Assembly (NCBI RefSeq): GCF_013385635.1
Contig: NZ_JACAPR010000031.1
Coordinates: 45,908 to 109,907 of the forward strand
From: Pseudomonas gingeri
GTDB taxonomy: Bacteria; Pseudomonadota; Gammaproteobacteria; Pseudomonadales; Pseudomonadaceae
Length of the DNA stretch: 64,000 nucleotides
Reading direction: 5' to 3'
The stretch's first letter is position 1, and every line of letters begins with the position of its first letter. Under the pieces are notes generated by a model that ran no database searches, had not been told where the DNA came from, and was given only the letters and a program-made list of their open reading frames with translations. The position numbers were made by a program, and so were the translations under genes. This document shows, one piece after another, positions 60,122 through 64,000 of the stretch.

Positions 60122-62083
60122 ATGCCGTCGTCCCCGCACGCCTTCACCCACCTGTTCGAACCCTTGCAGTTGCGCGGCAAGCGCCTGAAGAACCGCATCA
60201 TGTCCAGCGGGCACGACACCTCCATGCCGACCGACAACCGGGTCAACGAGCAGTTGATCGCCTATCACCGGGCTCGCGCCGAGGGCGGTGTCGGCTTGAT
60301 CGTGCTACAGGTGGCCGGAGTCCACGACAGTGCGCGCTACACCTCCCATGTGCTGATGGCCACCGACGATGACTGCATCGATGGCTATCGGCGGTTGGCC
60401 GAGGCCTGTCATGCCCAAGGCACGCTCGTGCTGTCCCAGGTCTTTCACCCCGGCCGGGAAATCATGGAGTCCAGCGACGGCTTGCTGGCCGTCGCCTACT
60501 CGGCGTCCTGCGTGCCCAACGAACGCTTCCGGGTCATGCCCCGGGCGCTGGACCAGGCGATGATCGACGAGATCGTCAGCGGTTATGCCGCCGCCGCGCG
60601 GCGCCTGCACCAGGCCGGCATCGACGGCGTGGAGGTGGTCGCCAGCCATGGCTACCTGCCGGCGCAATTCCTCAATCCACGGGTCAACCGGCGTACCGAC
60701 GAATACAACGGCGACCTCGGCCAGCGCCTGCGTTTCCTGCGGGAAGTGATCGCGGCGATACGAGCGGCCAGCGATCCGCAGTTCATCATCGGCCTGCGCA
60801 TTTCTGCCGACGAGCGCGACCCCGAGGGCCTGACCGAAGACGAATCCCTCGCCGCCGTGGTGCAACTGCAGAGTGAACTGGACTATGTGCATATCGTCGC
60901 CGGCACCTCGGCCTCCCTCGGCGGGGCGATCCATATCGTGCCGCCGATGGCCATCGAAGCGGCGTACCTGGCGAAGGAAGCCGGGACCTTCAAGGCTCGC
61001 CTGTCGATTCCGCTGTTCGTCACCGGACGGATCAACCAGCCCCAGGAAGCCGAGCTGATCATCGCCCGCGGCCAGGCGGATGTCTGCGGCATGACCCGCG
61101 CGCTGATCTGCGATCCGCAGATGCCGAACAAGACCGACAGCGGCCACAGTGAAGACATCCGCGCCTGCATCGCCTGCAACCAGGCCTGTATCGGCCACTT
61201 CCACAAGGGCCTGCCGATCAGTTGCATCCAGCATCCGGAAACCGGCCGCGAGTTGCAGTACGGACAGCTGATCGCCACGGCCCGGCGCAAGCGGGTGATG
61301 GTGGTCGGCGGTGGTCCCGCCGGGATGAAGGCGGCGGCCGTCGCGGCCCAACGCGGCCATGAAGTGACGCTGTACGAAGCCGGTACGCAACTGGGCGGCC
61401 AGGTCCTGCTGGCGCAGTTGCTGCCCCGACGCAGCGAGTTCGGCGGCGCCAGCACCAACCTGCAACGGGAAATGCAACGGGCGGGCGTGCGGGTGCTGCG
61501 CAATACCCGGGTCGACCGCGCGCTGGTGGAGCGCGAACGGCCGGACCTGGTGATCGTCGCCACGGGGGCCGAACCCTACTGGCCGGCGTTCGAGCGCGGC
61601 GGCGAACTGCAGGTCGTCGACGCCTGGCAGGTGCTGCGTGACGAAGAGCCGATCGGGCGTTCGGTGGTGGTGGTCGACTGGCGTTGCGACTGGATCGGCC
61701 CGGGGATTGCCGAACGCCTGGTACGCGCCGGGCATCAGGTTCGACTGGCGGTCAACGGCACCCATTGCGGCGAGAGCCTGCCGCTCTATGTGCGCGATCA
61801 ACTGGCCGGCGAACTGCACCGCCTCGGCATTCCGATCACCCCGTATGCCCGGCTCTATGGTTGCGACGACAGCACCGTGTACCTGCAACACACCGCCAGC
61901 GGCGAGCCAATGCTGTTCGAGGACGTCGATACCCTGGTGCTGTGCCAGGGTCATCAACCCGTCGACACCCTGGGCGACGAGTTGCAGGGGCTGGTGGAAT
62001 TTCACCGGATCGGCGACTGCCTGGCGCCGCGCACGGTGGAGGAAGCGATCTACGAGGGCCTGAAGGTGGCCTGGGAGATCTGA
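60122..62083 (+). CDS. TMA-dehydrogenase/dienoyl-CoA-reductase type flavoprotein
   Basis: This encodes a 653-residue three-part flavoenzyme. Residues 1-340 are an old-yellow-enzyme FMN barrel (LFEPLQLRGKRLKNRIMSSG, HGYLPAQFLNPRVNRRTDEY). The 4Fe-4S cluster is bound by CIACNQAC with a fourth Cys in PISC near residue 367. From about 393 an FAD/NAD domain begins (VMVVGGGPAGMKAA). This order is that of trimethylamine, histamine and dimethylglycine demethylases and of 2,4-dienoyl-CoA reductase. The substrate cannot be named. A class II aldolase is divergent and an XRE-cupin regulator follows after a REPIN. Confidence 0.9.
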   Translation: MPSSPHAFTHLFEPLQLRGKRLKNRIMSSGHDTSMPTDNRVNEQLIAYHRARAEGGVGLIVLQVAGVHDSARYTSHVLMATDDDCIDGYRRLAEACHAQGTLVLSQVFHPGREIMESSDGLLAVAYSASCVPNERFRVMPRALDQAMIDEIVSGYAAAARRLHQAGIDGVEVVASHGYLPAQFLNPRVNRRTDEYNGDLGQRLRFLREVIAAIRAASDPQFIIGLRISADERDPEGLTEDESLAAVVQLQSELDYVHIVAGTSASLGGAIHIVPPMAIEAAYLAKEAGTFKARLSIPLFVTGRINQPQEAELIIARGQADVCGMTRALICDPQMPNKTDSGHSEDIRACIACNQACIGHFHKGLPISCIQHPETGRELQYGQLIATARRKRVMVVGGGPAGMKAAAVAAQRGHEVTLYEAGTQLGGQVLLAQLLPRRSEFGGASTNLQREMQRAGVRVLRNTRVDRALVERERPDLVIVATGAEPYWPAFERGGELQVVDAWQVLRDEEPIGRSVVVVDWRCDWIGPGIAERLVRAGHQVRLAVNGTHCGESLPLYVRDQLAGELHRLGIPITPYARLYGCDDSTVYLQHTASGEPMLFEDVDTLVLCQGHQPVDTLGDELQGLVEFHRIGDCLAPRTVEEAIYEGLKVAWEI

Positions 62084-62096
62084 CCGCGAACCCCAT

Positions 62097-62180
62097 TGTA
62101 GGAGCCGGCTTGCCGGCGATGGCGTCCTTACGGTCGATGCAAGTTTCAAGGACCTCATCGCCGGCAAGCCGGCTCCTACA
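62097..62180. repeat. REPIN (paired REP elements)
   Basis: TGTAGGAGCCGGCTTGCCGG (from 62097) and its complement CCGGCAAGCCGGCTCCTACA (to 62180) enclose about 44 bases. It stands between the flavoprotein gene and the XRE-cupin regulator, and its arms differ slightly from the REPIN at 58944. Confidence 0.92.
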
Positions 62181-62249
62181 GAGGTTCGTTACACCTCAGC
62201 ACGCGCCAAGTACCTTATACTGCGGCCCTTTCAAGGATCGGAGCTGGCC

Positions 62250-62846
62250 ATGAGCAATGCCCCAACGCCCGCCGGCGACAGCACCACGGCGGGCCCGCAG
62301 TTTCTCGGCACGCGCATTCGCGGCCTGCGTAAACGGCGCGGCATGACCCTGACCGAACTGGCGACCCAGGCCGAACTCACCGCCGGCTACATCAGCCAGT
62401 TGGAGCGCAACCTCGCCTACCCGTCGATCCCGGCCCTGTTCAACATCGCCCGCAGCCTGGGCGTGACCATCCAGTGGTTCTTCGCCAGCGAAACCACCAC
62501 CGCTCCCGCGGACAACGGCTATGTGGTGCGCAAGAACAGCCGCTTGAGCGTGCACTACGAGGACGGCATCGTCGACCAGTTGCTCACCCCGCAGCCCAAC
62601 CGCCAGCTGGAAATGCTCCACTCGCGCTTCCCGCCCGGCACCTACAGCCAGCAAAGCTACAGCCATGAAGGCGAAGAAGCCGGCTACCTGCTGTCCGGCA
62701 GCTTCGAGCTATGGGTCGGCGAGCGGCATTTCCAACTGGTCGAAGGCGACAGCTTCAGTTTCTCCAGCCAGGAGCCGCATCGCTACGGCAACCCCGGCGA
62801 TGTCGATGCCGTCGTCATCTGGGTCATCACCCCGCCAACGTTCTAA
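62250..62846 (+). CDS. XRE-family regulator with cupin domain
   Basis: This encodes a 198-residue regulator. Residues 26-80 form an XRE helix-turn-helix (RGMTLTELATQAELTAGYIS, QLERNLAYPSIPALFNIA); the C-terminal half is a cupin sensor (SHEGEEAGYLLSGSFELWVG, SFSFSSQEPHRYGNPG). Such regulators control catabolism of polyamines, taurine or similar compounds. GGAG precedes ATG 62250. The alkC gene follows after 16 bases, so the two may be co-transcribed; control of the neighbouring flavoprotein gene is also possible. Confidence 0.9.
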   Translation: MSNAPTPAGDSTTAGPQFLGTRIRGLRKRRGMTLTELATQAELTAGYISQLERNLAYPSIPALFNIARSLGVTIQWFFASETTTAPADNGYVVRKNSRLSVHYEDGIVDQLLTPQPNRQLEMLHSRFPPGTYSQQSYSHEGEEAGYLLSGSFELWVGERHFQLVEGDSFSFSSQEPHRYGNPGDVDAVVIWVITPPTF

Positions 62847-62862
62847 CGGAAAAGGTAGCGCC

Positions 62863-63960
62863 ATGAGCACGGAACAAGCCCCCGCGCTGAAGGAAACCTT
62901 CAACAGCGAACGCCTGCTGCATATCGCCAGCGAAATGCGCGCGGTGTACCCCGACTTCGACAGCGCCGGCTTTCTCAGCCGGACCCACCAGGGCCTGGAC
63001 GAGCTGTCGATCATGCAGCGCCTGGCCCGGGTCAGCGAGAGCCTGCACGCGGTGCTGCCGCTGACCTACAAGCAGTCGCTCAAGGTGCTGCGCCAGCTCG
63101 CCCCACGTCTCAACAGCAGCTTTGTCACCCTGTGCTTGCCGCATTATGTCGCCAGCTACGGGGCGAAGGATTTCGATCTGTCGATGGAGGCCCTGAAGTA
63201 CTTCACCACCTTCGGCTCCGCCGAATTCGCCATCCGGCATTTCCTGCTCAACGATTTCGAACGCACCCTGGCGGTGATGGAAAGTTGGGCGCTGGACACC
63301 AACGAGCATGTCCGACGCCTCGCCAGCGAAGGTTCGCGGCCGCGCCTGCCCTGGTCCTTCCGACTGGCGCGGATCCAGGCCGACCCGAGCCTGGCCGCCG
63401 GGATACTCGACCGACTCAAGACCGATGACAGCCTGTACGTGCGCAAATCGGTGGCCAACCACCTCAACGACATCACCAAGGAGCATCCCGACTGGGTGCT
63501 GGAACTGATCGAAGGCTGGTCGCTGGAAGATCCGCGCACCGCCTGGATCGCCCGTCATGCCCTGCGCAGCCTGATCAAGCAGGGCAATCCGCGGGCCCTG
63601 ACACTGATGGGCGCGGGCGCCAAGGCCCAGGTCGAGGTGCTGGACCTGAAGGCCGAGCCGGCCGTGATCCACCTCGGCGACAGCGTCACCCTCTCCTTCA
63701 CCCTGACCTCCACCGCGTCGGCCAGCCAGAAGCTGGTGATCGACTACGGCATCGACTACGTCAAGGCCAACGGCGGCACCTCGACCAAGGTCTTCAAGCT
63801 CAAGACCCTGCACCTGGCAGCGGGCGCGAGCGAAACCCTGAGCCGACGCCAGCACATTCGTGAACTGACCACCCGCAAGCACTACAGCGGCCATCACGCG
63901 GTGCACCTGCTGATCAATGGTGAGCGTCTGGGCAGCAGCGGCTTCGATATTCTCGAATAA
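62863..63960 (+). CDS. alkC: AlkC-type alkylpurine DNA glycosylase
   Basis: This encodes a DNA alkylation repair protein of about 365 residues. The N-terminal 260 residues are HEAT-like helical repeats (LARVSESLHAVLPL, ASEGSRPRLPWSFRLARI, DDSLYVRKSVANHLNDI). The last 100 residues form an Ig-like domain (IHLGDSVTLSFTLTST to VHLLINGERLGSSGF). AlkC from Pseudomonas with this extra domain removes 3-methylcytosine and 3-methyladenine without base flipping. ATG 62863 has AAAGG upstream. It follows the XRE-cupin regulator closely and is complete at the edge of the window. Confidence 0.88.
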   Translation: MSTEQAPALKETFNSERLLHIASEMRAVYPDFDSAGFLSRTHQGLDELSIMQRLARVSESLHAVLPLTYKQSLKVLRQLAPRLNSSFVTLCLPHYVASYGAKDFDLSMEALKYFTTFGSAEFAIRHFLLNDFERTLAVMESWALDTNEHVRRLASEGSRPRLPWSFRLARIQADPSLAAGILDRLKTDDSLYVRKSVANHLNDITKEHPDWVLELIEGWSLEDPRTAWIARHALRSLIKQGNPRALTLMGAGAKAQVEVLDLKAEPAVIHLGDSVTLSFTLTSTASASQKLVIDYGIDYVKANGGTSTKVFKLKTLHLAAGASETLSRRQHIRELTTRKHYSGHHAVHLLINGERLGSSGFDILE

Positions 63961-64000
63961 ACTCCCTGGAGTCGGCTTGCAGGCACACCGCGTTATCGTT

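Overview
The window looks like a chromosomal segment of a Pseudomonas of the fluorescens group. The reasons are the high GC content, the core block thrS-infC-rpmI-rplT-pheS-pheT-ihfA-merR-tRNA-Pro, a bkdR/bkdA1-bkdA2-bkdB-lpdV operon, an RsmE-type CsrA protein, a DUF1654 gene, an AlkC-type glycosylase with a C-terminal Ig-like domain, and REP/REPIN repeats. Species cannot be fixed from the sequence alone. No prophage, insertion sequence, CRISPR array, rRNA or plasmid function was seen.

Layout. 0-5.6 kb: a small lipoprotein, a small membrane protein, a SotB-like MFS exporter, a methyl-accepting chemotaxis protein, a short hypothetical protein and a SAM methyltransferase. 5.6-15.4 kb: a compact catabolic island with a MIO-less ammonia-lyase homologue carrying a signal peptide, an MHS-family transporter, a urocanase homologue lacking the usual catalytic cysteine, a DUF917 protein, a LysR regulator, a divergently transcribed hydantoinase and an N-carbamoyl-amino-acid hydrolase. 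This gene set matches, step for step, the known five-step bacterial degradation of ergothioneine to glutamate (ergothionase, thiourocanate hydratase, thiohydantoin desulfurase, hydantoinase, carbamoylase). Two near-identical palindromes at the two promoter regions are candidate LysR sites. 15.5-16.2 kb: a PhyH-type dioxygenase.

16.2-26.3 kb: a second island with AcnD- and PrpF-type enzymes, a frameshifted Tat-exported lactonase, a solute-binding-protein homologue without signal peptide, a CitMHS transporter, an ACS-type MFS transporter and a GntR regulator with two winged helices. It is probably for a plant-type tricarboxylate such as trans-aconitate. A conserved operator lies before acnD and before the MFS gene. 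26.4-32.5 kb: an AraC regulator, then a two-subunit molybdenum aldehyde oxidase, a tri-haem cytochrome c and XdhC. 32.6-42.5 kb: a lipoprotein, then the translation block (minus strand), then small exported and cold-shock proteins.

43.2-50.4 kb: a complete ribose operon (rbsBACRKD) ending in an exported nucleoside hydrolase, with promoter and LacI-type operator visible; together they suggest nucleoside salvage that starts in the periplasm. 51.2-52.2 kb: a putative SOS unit, with a LexA box before a DUF1654 gene and endonuclease I. 53.0-58.9 kb: rsmE, bkdR and the branched-chain keto-acid dehydrogenase operon. 59-64 kb: a class II aldolase divergent from a trimethylamine-dehydrogenase-like flavoprotein, an XRE-cupin regulator, and alkC. 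Functional assignments come from reading motifs and context; no database search was possible.
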